Below, one piece after another: positions 21,966 through 29,406 of a stretch of DNA of 29,413 nucleotides; within the stretch, counting starts at the first letter, position 1, and each line of letters opens with the position of its first letter. The notes beneath the pieces are model-generated. The model worked only from the letters and a program-made list of their open reading frames with translations. It was not told where the DNA came from and searched no databases. The DNA lies in the NCBI GenBank assembly GCA_900546225.1, contig URBZ01000011.1, positions 1 to 29,413 on the forward strand. The letters run 5' to 3'. The position numbers and the translations under genes are program-made. The DNA is from an uncultured Rickettsiales bacterium. GTDB taxonomy: Bacteria; Pseudomonadota; Alphaproteobacteria; Rs-D84.

Positions 21966-22691
21966 ATGAAAAAATTAGTTTCATTGGTTGTTTTGCTGGG
22001 CTTGACAACCGCGGCAAACGCCGCCCCCAGTTATGTTCAGCGCGATAATCGCGGTGGATACAACGTCACATATGACTATACTGACAAGGCCAAGACAGGT
22101 TGGTACATCACCGGCCGTGCAGAGGTCAGTTTCCTGAACTGGAAAAACAAATACAGTTCGAATTTCCCAGGTGTAAACAATGAGTTTGATTCTGACGATT
22201 ATTCGTTTGAACCAGTGTTTGGGGGCAGTTTTGCCGCCGGTCGTTACTTTAATTATGTATGGCGTGGTGAAGTCGAGGCCGGTTATATTGGTCAATTCTC
22301 GGACGATGATAATGGGTTTTCGTTCAAATTGTCTGTGCCGTATTTGATGGCAAATGGCTACTATGACTTTGCAAATGGTTTGTATGTCGGTGGTGGTTTG
22401 GGTGTTGCCGTGCCAACAACAAAACTGAGTTGGGAAAATTTCAAATCAGGTGATGGCAGCAAAACATCATTGTCGCCAATGGCTGGTGTGATGTTGGGGT
22501 ATACCCAAGAACTGGACGATAATTTGGTTCTGGATATTCGCTATCGCTTGGCTGGGTTTACCGGTACAAAGCACAAGCGCGATTTTGAATATTGGGACGG
22601 CAGTTTGATAACGCACGGAGCGTATTTGGAAAACAAGATTGGATTGGTCTTGGATAACTCTATATCAGTTGGCATCAGATACGAATTTTAA
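21966..22691 (+). CDS. Outer-membrane beta-barrel protein, 241 aa
   Basis: The ATG at 21966 has GGAGGAG 9 bases upstream. A Sec signal peptide (MKKLVSLVVLLGLTTAANA, cleavage near residue 19) precedes a mature chain with alternating polar/hydrophobic strands rich in Tyr, Phe, Gly and Asp. Examples are GWYITGRAEVSFLNW, GLYVGGGLGVAVP and LVLDIRYRLAGF, and it ends in the C-terminal Phe (SVGIRYEF) favoured by the BAM complex. Size and pattern suggest an eight- to ten-strand Omp25/OprF-N-like barrel. No OmpA peptidoglycan domain is present. It precedes the fibre-like genes on the same strand but has its own promoter, and they start from another. Confidence 0.8.
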   Translation: MKKLVSLVVLLGLTTAANAAPSYVQRDNRGGYNVTYDYTDKAKTGWYITGRAEVSFLNWKNKYSSNFPGVNNEFDSDDYSFEPVFGGSFAAGRYFNYVWRGEVEAGYIGQFSDDDNGFSFKLSVPYLMANGYYDFANGLYVGGGLGVAVPTTKLSWENFKSGDGSKTSLSPMAGVMLGYTQELDDNLVLDIRYRLAGFTGTKHKRDFEYWDGSLITHGAYLENKIGLVLDNSISVGIRYEF

Positions 22692-22733
22692 TTCTGAAAA
22701 AGTTAAAAAAAGGAATTTGATGCTGAAAAGGTG

Positions 22734-22763
22734 TTGACGCCGATTCGCAAAATATGATAAAAT
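22734..22763 (+). promoter_or_regulatory. Promoter of the first fibre-like gene
   Basis: TTGACG (22734-22739) and TAAAAT (22758-22763) are separated by 18 bases, 21 bases before the ATG at 22785. Confidence 0.6.
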
Positions 22764-22784
22764 AAAAATCGTTTAGAGAGAGTT

Positions 22785-24791
22785 ATGAAAAAAGATTTGA
22801 AAATTTCAACAGTTGCGATTGTTTGCGTTCTGTGTGCGGCTGTTTCCGCGGCACACGGTGCGTCATCTGTTCGTACGTTGGGTGGTGCTGGGACTTATTC
22901 CAGTGCGGCGGCTGCGTCGGGTGCATCGACGTCGTCTGCGACGGCACGTGGCGGGTCTGTGCGCGTTACGCCCACTGTGAACAGGGTGTCGTCTGGGGCG
23001 GTGAACAATTCGGCTTCGGCTGGCGCGACGACTACCCGTGTGGCGACGACACCACGTTTGTCAATTGGTAAATATCTGGGTGGTGGCACGGGTGTATCTG
23101 GTGGTTCATCGATTAAGCCGCAAAATCCGGGGACGTCGGGTGGTTCTTCGTCTGGTGGCGTTGATCCATCGGTTGCGGCTGCGTTGCGTTCTGATGTTGA
23201 CCAGTTGCGTCGTGATGTTGATACTTTGCACGATGCGGACGATGCGTTGTCTGATAAATTGCAGAACAAGCAAAATTCATTATTGCCCAAGGCAAATGGT
23301 TTTGTCTTGATTGACGATACGACAAATGAAATTTCTGTTGATGTTGAAAATTTGAAAGATGCCATCGGTACAATCGCAGGCCGAGATGGACGCGAGGTTG
23401 AAATTGGCTCTAACGATGAATATTTGCAATGGCGTTATGTTGGTGATACTGCGTGGCAAAATTTAATTGCCAAGAGTGCACTGGTCGGTCCCCAAGGGCC
23501 CAAGGGTGAACCGGGTGATGGTGCGGATGTTGATTTGACGCCGTATGCCAAGACCGCTGATGTTGAAAGCGCGTTGAATGCCAAGGCAAACGCCGCTGAT
23601 TTGGCGGCCAAGGCCGATGTGTCTGCGCTGGACGATTATGCCAAGGCGGCGACACTGGGTGATTATGCAAAGATTGTTGATATGAACACTGCGATTGCGA
23701 ATGCGATTGCAGCGTCGTTGGCGAATTATGCAAAACTGTCTGATCTGGACGCGTATGCCAAGACGACTGACTTGGCGGGCTATGCCACCACAGAACAGTT
23801 GGCACAAAAGGCGAATGCATCTGATTTGGCGGCCAAGGCAAATGCGTCTGATGTTTATGCCAAATCCGAAACATACACCAAGGGCGAGGTTGACGAGAAG
23901 GTTGCCAACGTTGTCGCCGGTGATATGAGCGAGGCATTAAAGAGTTATGCCAAAACCGCAGATGTCAACGCGTCATTGGCAGGCAAGGCAAATACAACTG
24001 ATTTAGACGCCTATGCCAAAACAACTGATGTGAGCAATGCATTGAATGCCAAGGCAGATAAGAGTGATTTGACTGGTTTGGCGACAACGGCAGATTTGGA
24101 ATCCAAGGCGGATAAAAGTGAATTGACTGGTTTGGCCAAGAGTGCAGATGTGAATCTGGCACTGGCGAACAAGGCAGACAAGAGTGTGACCGATGCGTTG
24201 ACAACGGCGTTGGCGGACAAGGCAAACAGAAGTGAACTGGACGCGTATGCGAAAGCAACTGATTTGTCGGGCTATGCCAAAACGGCGGACGTGAACGAGG
24301 CACTGGCAGGCAAGGCAAATTCATCCGAATTGGACGCCAAGGCCGACAAGGCAACCACGCTGGCTGGCTATGGTATTACCGATGCAATGACCGCGGCAGA
24401 AATCGCAGCGGCGATTGATGAAAAGGTTGCAGGTTCTGTCGATTTGACTGCTTATTATAAAAAGGGTGAAACCGACGACTTGTTAAATGCCAAGCAGAAC
24501 GCATTGACCGCGGAACAAATCGCGGCGGCAAATTCTGGTATCACGGCTGGTGATGTTACAACGTATAACGCATATGCGGGTTTGATTGCGGCGAATGCGA
24601 CGGCGGCAACAGATGCTGCAAACGCGGCGCAAAACGCCCAAACCACCGCGAATAATGCAGCGGCGGCGGTTGCGTCTAAACTGTCGGGGCCGACTGATTC
24701 TGGTACATATTTGTTGACGGTGAACGGTGATTCGAAAAAATGGACATCTGTCCAAATTATCGATGGAAATGGTGACCCTATAACAGAGTGA
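22785..24791 (+). CDS. Secreted tail-fibre-like repeat protein with collagen-like segment (fibre 1), 668 aa
   Basis: A Sec signal peptide (residues 1-25) is followed by a Ser/Ala/Thr/Gly-rich low-complexity stretch to about 125. A coiled-coil-like stretch follows (RSDVDQLRRDVDTLHDADD), then a small domain with EYLQWRYVGDTAWQNL and a collagen-like GPQGPKGEPGDGAD. From about 250 to 540 it is built of degenerate units of the pattern YAKTxDVxxALxxKAxxxDL. Near 530 it has the phage tail-fibre signature ATTLAGYGITDAM. An Ala-rich heptad region follows, ending with the shared C-terminal motif (SGTYLLTVNGDSKKWTSVQI). AGAGAGAG lies before the ATG. Phage tail genes are absent and a signal peptide is present, so this is probably a surface fibre or adhesin rather than a virion part; that is inference. 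Confidence 0.8.
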   Translation: MKKDLKISTVAIVCVLCAAVSAAHGASSVRTLGGAGTYSSAAAASGASTSSATARGGSVRVTPTVNRVSSGAVNNSASAGATTTRVATTPRLSIGKYLGGGTGVSGGSSIKPQNPGTSGGSSSGGVDPSVAAALRSDVDQLRRDVDTLHDADDALSDKLQNKQNSLLPKANGFVLIDDTTNEISVDVENLKDAIGTIAGRDGREVEIGSNDEYLQWRYVGDTAWQNLIAKSALVGPQGPKGEPGDGADVDLTPYAKTADVESALNAKANAADLAAKADVSALDDYAKAATLGDYAKIVDMNTAIANAIAASLANYAKLSDLDAYAKTTDLAGYATTEQLAQKANASDLAAKANASDVYAKSETYTKGEVDEKVANVVAGDMSEALKSYAKTADVNASLAGKANTTDLDAYAKTTDVSNALNAKADKSDLTGLATTADLESKADKSELTGLAKSADVNLALANKADKSVTDALTTALADKANRSELDAYAKATDLSGYAKTADVNEALAGKANSSELDAKADKATTLAGYGITDAMTAAEIAAAIDEKVAGSVDLTAYYKKGETDDLLNAKQNALTAEQIAAANSGITAGDVTTYNAYAGLIAANATAATDAANAAQNAQTTANNAAAAVASKLSGPTDSGTYLLTVNGDSKKWTSVQIIDGNGDPITE

Positions 24792-24881
24792 TAACCAAAT
24801 GAAAAGAGTTTTGTGTCTGAATTCCCGCCATAATCGAGAGATTTAGAACAAAAAAATGAAAGAACAAAGAAAGGAACGAAA

Positions 24882-25871
24882 ATGAAAATCAAAAACATTG
24901 CATTCTCTGGATTTATGGCGGCAATTATGCTGTCAACCGGTGCGGCAATGGCTGCGCCACAAATCGCCAGCAAGGCATACGTTGATAATAAATCAACATC
25001 TGCGGCAACAGCAGCGGTTACTGCGGCGTTAAATGAAAATGGTGCAATTAAAACTGCATTAGATGCCAAGGCAGATGCCAGCACAGTTGCGGAAGTAAAA
25101 ACAACTGCTGAAACTGCAAAAACCACAGCGGACGAAGCCAAGGCAACAGCCGACGCAAACAAGAACGCGATTGAAAACGAACAAACTGGTTTGGCCGCAA
25201 CCAAGAAAGTTGCAGATGAAGCCGCCGCCGCCGCCGCCGCCGCCGATACCAAGGCAGGCAATGCACAGACAGCCGCCGAAGCAGCACAGGCCACAGCAGA
25301 CGCTGCCGCGACAAAGACAGCATTGAGCGAAGGTTTGGCACTGAAAGAAGATACAGCAAATAAAACCGGCAACATCACCACAGATAATCAGAATTCTGCG
25401 TCTTTGTTCCCAACAATCGGTGCTGTTACTGAATGGACAAACAACAAGATTACAGAGTTGAGTAAATCTGGTCTGCCGGTCAACCCAGATAACATCAATG
25501 ACAATTCTATTGGTGGTGCAAAGTTGGCAAATGGCGCAGTTTCAACTGAAAAAATTGCAAATGGCGCAGTGACCGAAGACAAACTGTCCACAGAATTGGC
25601 GGGCAAGGTCAACGGTGCACAGACATCAGAACAAGTATCTGCTGCGATTGTCGATGCAATCAAAGATAAAGCCGACAAAGCCACAACATTGGCGGGTTAC
25701 GGCATCACAGACGCAATGACAGAAACCGAAATCAAGGGTTATGCGGTTCCAAAACCAGGTGATGACTGCAAGGCAGAATCTGGCCGTTGCGTATTGTCTG
25801 TTGATACATCTGGTTCACCATACTGGATGGACGTGACAAAACCAATCGATGACGAAACAGCAGGTAACTAA
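24882..25871 (+). CDS. Secreted tail-fibre-like protein (fibre 2), 329 aa
   Basis: The signal peptide ends in AMA, and the mature chain begins APQIASKAYVDNKS, the N-terminal motif shared with fibres 3 and 4. An Ala/Lys/Thr-rich region with coiled-coil character (about 45-165) includes an eight-Ala run encoded by GCC repeats. Then come SLFPTIGAVTEWTNNKI, units of the form GGAKLANGAVSTEKIANGAV, and ADKATTLAGYGITDAM as in fibre 1. The C-terminus carries a Cys pair (DDCKAESGRCVLSV) and ends near PYWMDVTKPI. AAGGAACG lies before the ATG. The gap of 90 bases after fibre 1 contains no terminator, so fibres 1-3 may be co-transcribed. Receptor and function are unknown. Confidence 0.8.
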   Translation: MKIKNIAFSGFMAAIMLSTGAAMAAPQIASKAYVDNKSTSAATAAVTAALNENGAIKTALDAKADASTVAEVKTTAETAKTTADEAKATADANKNAIENEQTGLAATKKVADEAAAAAAAADTKAGNAQTAAEAAQATADAAATKTALSEGLALKEDTANKTGNITTDNQNSASLFPTIGAVTEWTNNKITELSKSGLPVNPDNINDNSIGGAKLANGAVSTEKIANGAVTEDKLSTELAGKVNGAQTSEQVSAAIVDAIKDKADKATTLAGYGITDAMTETEIKGYAVPKPGDDCKAESGRCVLSVDTSGSPYWMDVTKPIDDETAGN

Positions 25872-25910
25872 TAAAAATAAAATAAAAACTAAAAAAGAAA
25901 GGAAAGAAAA

Positions 25911-26993
25911 ATGAAAAAATTAACAGCTGGCATTTTGACAGTTATGCTGGGAATCGTTGCAGCTAACTCTGCTGATGCGTCCATCGCGTCCAAGGGTTAT
26001 GTTGATGCCCAGGTTAAAACAAGCGTGTCAAATACAACATTTGAATCATTCAAAACAGAAAACACAGCGAACATCGCTGATGCCAAGAAAGCCGGTACAG
26101 ATGCGTCCGACGCATTGAAGGCGTACCAAACATCTAATGATACCGCCGTTGCAGCGAAAGCAGATACTGCAACCGTAAACGCAGAATTGGCCAAGAAACA
26201 GGACAAATTGGTATCAACAGATAACGTTGTTATCAATGCCGACAACACAATCACATTGAAGGGCATCGCCACAGATACAGGTTTGGCCGACTTGCAGAAA
26301 ACAGTTGGTGAACACACCACGACATTGGGCACATTGACTGGCGACGGTGATGGTTCTATTGCAAAATCTATTGCTGATGCAATTTCTGGTGAAGTAACCC
26401 GTGCAGATGCTGCATATGCAACCGCGGCACAGGGTGCAAAGGCCGACACAGCGGTTCAGCCAGCGGCAATCGCAGATATGGAAACAAAAACAAATGCAAC
26501 TGCAACATATGCGACCAAGACCGCATTGGAAACTGTTGACGGCAAATTTGCAAACTATACAACAACCGAAAATATGAATACTGCATTGGGTGCTAAGGCA
26601 GACAAATCAACAATCGGTACAGTTCCAGAAGGTAAAACAGTTGTCAAGATGATTGAAGAAGCTCAGACATCTGCGACATATGATGATACCGCGTTAAAGG
26701 GGCGTGTTGAAACGATTGAAAAGAGTGCAGCGTATACATCTGGCATCACTGCCGCGGGAGTAGCACAAATCGAAACCAACAAGACAGGCGTTGCTAGCAA
26801 CAAAACAGCAGTAGAAGCGGTTGCCAAAGATTTGGCTGATAACTATACCAAGACAGCAAATTTAAGTGACTTGGCAAAGGCGACAATTCCTGCGACATGC
26901 ACAGATCCAAACGCAGCTAATGGTTGTGCTTTGATTCTGAAAAATGGCGTATATTCATGGGAAGTTGTTGAACGTGACGCTTCTGAAAAATAA
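25911..26993 (+). CDS. Secreted tail-fibre-like protein (fibre 3), 360 aa
   Basis: The signal peptide ends near NSADA, and the mature start is SIASKGYVDAQV, the shared motif. Alternating helical and Thr/Asp-rich segments follow, including a VVINADNTITLKGIATDTG stretch that looks like a beta-strand turn, ATYATKTALETVDGKF, and long helical stretches with Lys/Ala/Asp. The C-terminus has a Cys pair (ATCTDPNAANGCALIL) and closes with NGVYSWEVVER, the family's terminal motif. AAAGGAAAG precedes the ATG, 39 bases after fibre 2. A 12-bp hairpin without a T-run follows the gene. No adhesion domain is recognised beyond the repeats. Confidence 0.8.
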   Translation: MKKLTAGILTVMLGIVAANSADASIASKGYVDAQVKTSVSNTTFESFKTENTANIADAKKAGTDASDALKAYQTSNDTAVAAKADTATVNAELAKKQDKLVSTDNVVINADNTITLKGIATDTGLADLQKTVGEHTTTLGTLTGDGDGSIAKSIADAISGEVTRADAAYATAAQGAKADTAVQPAAIADMETKTNATATYATKTALETVDGKFANYTTTENMNTALGAKADKSTIGTVPEGKTVVKMIEEAQTSATYDDTALKGRVETIEKSAAYTSGITAAGVAQIETNKTGVASNKTAVEAVAKDLADNYTKTANLSDLAKATIPATCTDPNAANGCALILKNGVYSWEVVERDASEK

Positions 26994-27010
26994 TTAATCA
27001 GAAAAATAAT

Positions 27011-27041
27011 TGTGTCGTGCCCACACAATGGGCATGACACA
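27011..27041 (+). terminator. Long hairpin after fibre 3, without U-tract
   Basis: A 12-bp stem with one G-T pair (27011-27022 with 27030-27041) has a 7-base loop. No T-run follows, so it may attenuate or stabilise RNA rather than terminate it. Confidence 0.5.
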
Positions 27042-27086
27042 TAATCAGGGCTTTAACAGGTTATAAAAACGAAGGTTTTGGGAAAA

Positions 27087-28379
27087 ATGAAAAGATTAAC
27101 AAGTATTTTGGCGATTTCTGTGATTGCGGTTATGTCCGCGGGGGCGGCACGCGCAGATATCGCATCAACAACATATGTCGATAACAAAGTATCGCCAGTT
27201 TCCGCCAAGGCAAATACCAATGCCAGCGACATCACAGCATTGAAATCTGGCAAGCAAGATAAGTCAGCCATGGTTGATTCGAACAGTGACAAATTGACAG
27301 AAGATAACGAAACAAATTACCCAACAGTTGCGGCTGTGTATGACATTGCTAACGCTGCATTGGGCAGCAGCGTTAACGCGAAGTTGGACAAGAAATTTAC
27401 AGGCGAAACCGACAAGAACAAAGCAGTAATAACAGATGACAAGGGTGCAATCACCACAGGTACGATTTCTTCTGCTATGATTGCTAATGGCACAATCGTA
27501 AATGAGGATATCGCAGCGGACGCGGCCATCGCACAGTCCAAAATCGCAGGTTTGACAGCTTCTATTGCCGATGCAAAGAATGCCGGTACAGCTGCTACGA
27601 ATGCGTTGAATGAGTATAAAAAAACTAATAATGACGCGGTGAATGCAGTGAAGACGACGGCTGATAATACAGCTGCTGCGGTGAACGATACGAAAACAGG
27701 TTTGGCAGCAACCAAAAAGATTGCAGATGACAATGCCGAAAAGTTGAAGAACGTGGCGACCAGTGCAACCGTAACCGAATTGACAGCACGTGTTGGAACC
27801 GCTGAAACTAACATCACGAATTTGCAGAGTGGAAAACAGAATAAATTGGTTTCTGGCGAAAATGGTAACATCAGTGGTTCAAATGGTGTAACCGTTACAG
27901 TCGGCACCGATGGCAAGGTTGCTGTTTCCGGTAACCAGAACGCAATTGACACAGCAATTGCTGGTAAATTGGGTAAAAACGAAAATGCTGTATCTGCAAC
28001 CAAAGCAACCCAAGATGGCAGTGGTAACACAATTACAGCAACATATGCCACCAAGACAGAGTTGGGAACCAAGCAAGATAAATTGGGTTACACAGCTGAA
28101 AATGCAGCGAACAAGGTAACAGCGATTTCGGCAACGTCAACAGATACCCAGTATCCAAGTGCCAAGGCCGTTTACAGTGAATTGGCGAAAAAACAGAACA
28201 ATATCACAATCGATTCTGCGCTGAGCGCAACCAGCACGAATCCAGTACAGAACAAGGTTGTGAATACTGCATTGGCAGGCAAGATTCCTGTTCCAACTGC
28301 AACCAATGATTCTGGTTTGTTGGTGTTGACATATAATTCCACAACGAAAACATATGCGTGGGAAAATATTGGTCGTTAA
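27087..28379 (+). CDS. Secreted tail-fibre-like protein (fibre 4), 430 aa
   Basis: The ATG at 27087 was chosen over a TTG 9 bases earlier because the signal peptide starts properly there (MKRLTSILAISVIAVMSAG, cleavage after ARA). The mature start is DIASTTYVDNKV. Two copies of a P-[ST]-[VA]-x-AVY element occur (NYPTVAAVYDIA and QYPSAKAVYSEL), with SATSTNPVQNKVVNTAL close to the second; I associate these motifs with phage tail fibres. The middle has helical Ala/Thr/Asn-rich segments and an SGKQNKLVSGENGNISGSN beta-like stretch. The C-terminus GLLVLTYNSTTKTYAWENIGR matches the family end but has no Cys pair. The hairpin before it may separate its expression from fibres 1-3. Confidence 0.8.
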   Translation: MKRLTSILAISVIAVMSAGAARADIASTTYVDNKVSPVSAKANTNASDITALKSGKQDKSAMVDSNSDKLTEDNETNYPTVAAVYDIANAALGSSVNAKLDKKFTGETDKNKAVITDDKGAITTGTISSAMIANGTIVNEDIAADAAIAQSKIAGLTASIADAKNAGTAATNALNEYKKTNNDAVNAVKTTADNTAAAVNDTKTGLAATKKIADDNAEKLKNVATSATVTELTARVGTAETNITNLQSGKQNKLVSGENGNISGSNGVTVTVGTDGKVAVSGNQNAIDTAIAGKLGKNENAVSATKATQDGSGNTITATYATKTELGTKQDKLGYTAENAANKVTAISATSTDTQYPSAKAVYSELAKKQNNITIDSALSATSTNPVQNKVVNTALAGKIPVPTATNDSGLLVLTYNSTTKTYAWENIGR

Positions 28380-28392
28380 TGCATAATAAAAA

Positions 28393-28430
28393 ACGTGGTA
28401 TGACGTGAATGCTTTTGCGTCATACCATGT
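28393..28430 (+). terminator. Long hairpin after fibre 4, without U-tract
   Basis: A 13-bp stem with one G-T pair (28393-28405 with 28418-28430) has a 12-base loop. It is followed by ACAAAAGG rather than T, as after fibre 3. Confidence 0.5.
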
Positions 28431-28441
28431 ACAAAAGGCAC

Positions 28442-28471
28442 TTGCCATAAAACAGGATTTTTTGGTATTAT
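28442..28471 (+). promoter_or_regulatory. Promoter of the fifth fibre-like gene
   Basis: TTGCCA (28442-28447) and TATTAT (28466-28471) have an 18-base spacer, 35 bases before the ATG. Confidence 0.6.
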
Positions 28472-28506
28472 ATTACTGAGAGATTAAATATACAGAATGT
28501 AGAGTC

Positions 28507-29109
28507 ATGAAATATATTAAAAGTATCTTTGCTGTTTCGATTGTTGCCATGGCTGTGGTGGGTAATGCGCGCGCAAGTATCGTATCGCAAACAAACATCG
28601 TTAGCGGATCAAATAATGTATCTGTAAGTGTGCCGAAATCTGGTACTAACGCGGGCAAGGTTGTTATTTCTGCAACTGATACGACGTATACAACAGGTAC
28701 AACGACATATTCTGGTACAACTAAATTGTACACGGGCACTGGCAGTGCGACCGATGGTACGATGACCCAAAAAGCGATTACAGATGCGTTGAGGGGCAAG
28801 GCAAACACGGAAAACCTTGGCGATTTAGCATCTTTGGATATTATTACCAGTGACAAGGTAATGAACGGTGCAATTACATCTGACAAGATTCGTGATGGTG
28901 CAATTGAGGAAGTAAATTTGTCTGATGCGGTAAAAACGAAACTAAATGCAACGGTTCAGAAAATTGACTCTGCAGCGGCGGCAGATGGTAAATATGTGAC
29001 CAACTTGACCAAAGATGGCACAACCGTTAAACTAGAAACAGCGTATGTCCAGATTCCTGTTGGTTCGGTAACAGCACCGACCAGTATGGCATCAATCTGG
29101 GTTGAATAA
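28507..29109 (+). CDS. Secreted short fibre-like protein (fibre 5), 200 aa
   Basis: The signal peptide ends in ARA, and the mature chain begins SIVSQTNIVSGSNNV, a divergent form of the SIAS..YVD start. A beta-rich, Thr/Ser/Gly-rich N-terminal half (SVSVPKSGTNAGKVVISATD, then repeated TTYTTGTTTYSGTT) resembles a fibre-head or spacer domain. Next come TMTQKAITDALRGKAN and GAITSDKIRDGAIEEVNL, akin to the GAVSTEKIANGAV units of fibre 2. The end (IPVGSVTAPTSMASIWVE) is shorter than the C-terminal motif of the others and has no Cys. The ribosome binding site is weak (GAG). It has its own promoter and a strong terminator, so it may be expressed independently. Confidence 0.75.
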   Translation: MKYIKSIFAVSIVAMAVVGNARASIVSQTNIVSGSNNVSVSVPKSGTNAGKVVISATDTTYTTGTTTYSGTTKLYTGTGSATDGTMTQKAITDALRGKANTENLGDLASLDIITSDKVMNGAITSDKIRDGAIEEVNLSDAVKTKLNATVQKIDSAAAADGKYVTNLTKDGTTVKLETAYVQIPVGSVTAPTSMASIWVE

Positions 29110-29110
29110 A

Positions 29111-29137
29111 AAACGCGCCAGTGGCGCGTTTTTTTTT
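29111..29137 (+). terminator. Intrinsic terminator of fibre 5
   Basis: A 9-bp stem (29111-29119 with 29123-29131) has loop AGT and a T-run to 29137. Confidence 0.9.
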
Positions 29138-29139
29138 AT

Positions 29140-29190
29140 AGAGAGCAAAGAGCAGAGTGCAGAGAGCAATGAAGTGCGCCATCGGCGCAC
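29140..29190. repeat. Heptad array plus hairpin, near-copy of 18097-18149
   Basis: Four 7-bp units (29140-29167) follow the fibre 5 terminator. The first 35 bases equal 18097-18131. A GTGCGCC/GGCGCAC hairpin (29174-29180 with 29183-29189) completes the unit. Confidence 0.8.
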
Positions 29191-29289
29191 ATATTTGTCA
29201 TTCCCGCTCTGAGCCCCGCAATTTCGTGGAATTTTGTGGGTGGGCAAAGGCTGGAATAGGGCTAGGCAGTGCGAACGTAGTGAGCCAAC

Positions 29290-29406
29290 CAAAAGACCAC
29301 CCCGTCCTGCGGACACCCCTCCACCGGAGGGGAACTTAGGCCACGACAAGAACGTTGCAAGTTCTCCTCCTGTGGAGGAGTACCCGAAGGGGGAGGTGGT
29401 CTTTTG
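29290..29406. mobile_element. MITE-like palindromic element
   Basis: The terminal inverted repeats are CAAAAGACCACC (29290-29301) and its exact reverse complement (29395-29406). Inside are two shorter hairpins (CCCCTCC/GGAGGGG near 29315-29331; CTCCTCC/GGAGGAG near 29364-29380). It has no coding frame and is about 117 bp. 29191-29289 before it contains a further repeat-like stretch but no gene. No target-site duplication could be established. Confidence 0.55.

Noticed and set aside
24455..25381. Long minus-strand open frame opposite the fibre 1/fibre 2 junction (and similar at 27317-28072 and 25997-26449)
   Set aside because: These are shadows of Ala/Thr/Asp-rich repeats whose reverse complement avoids stops. 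They have no ribosome binding site and cross the boundary between two well-supported genes.
22785..29109. Prophage tail region
   Set aside because: The proteins have signal peptides, and no capsid, terminase, tape-measure, integrase or lysis genes are seen in the window.
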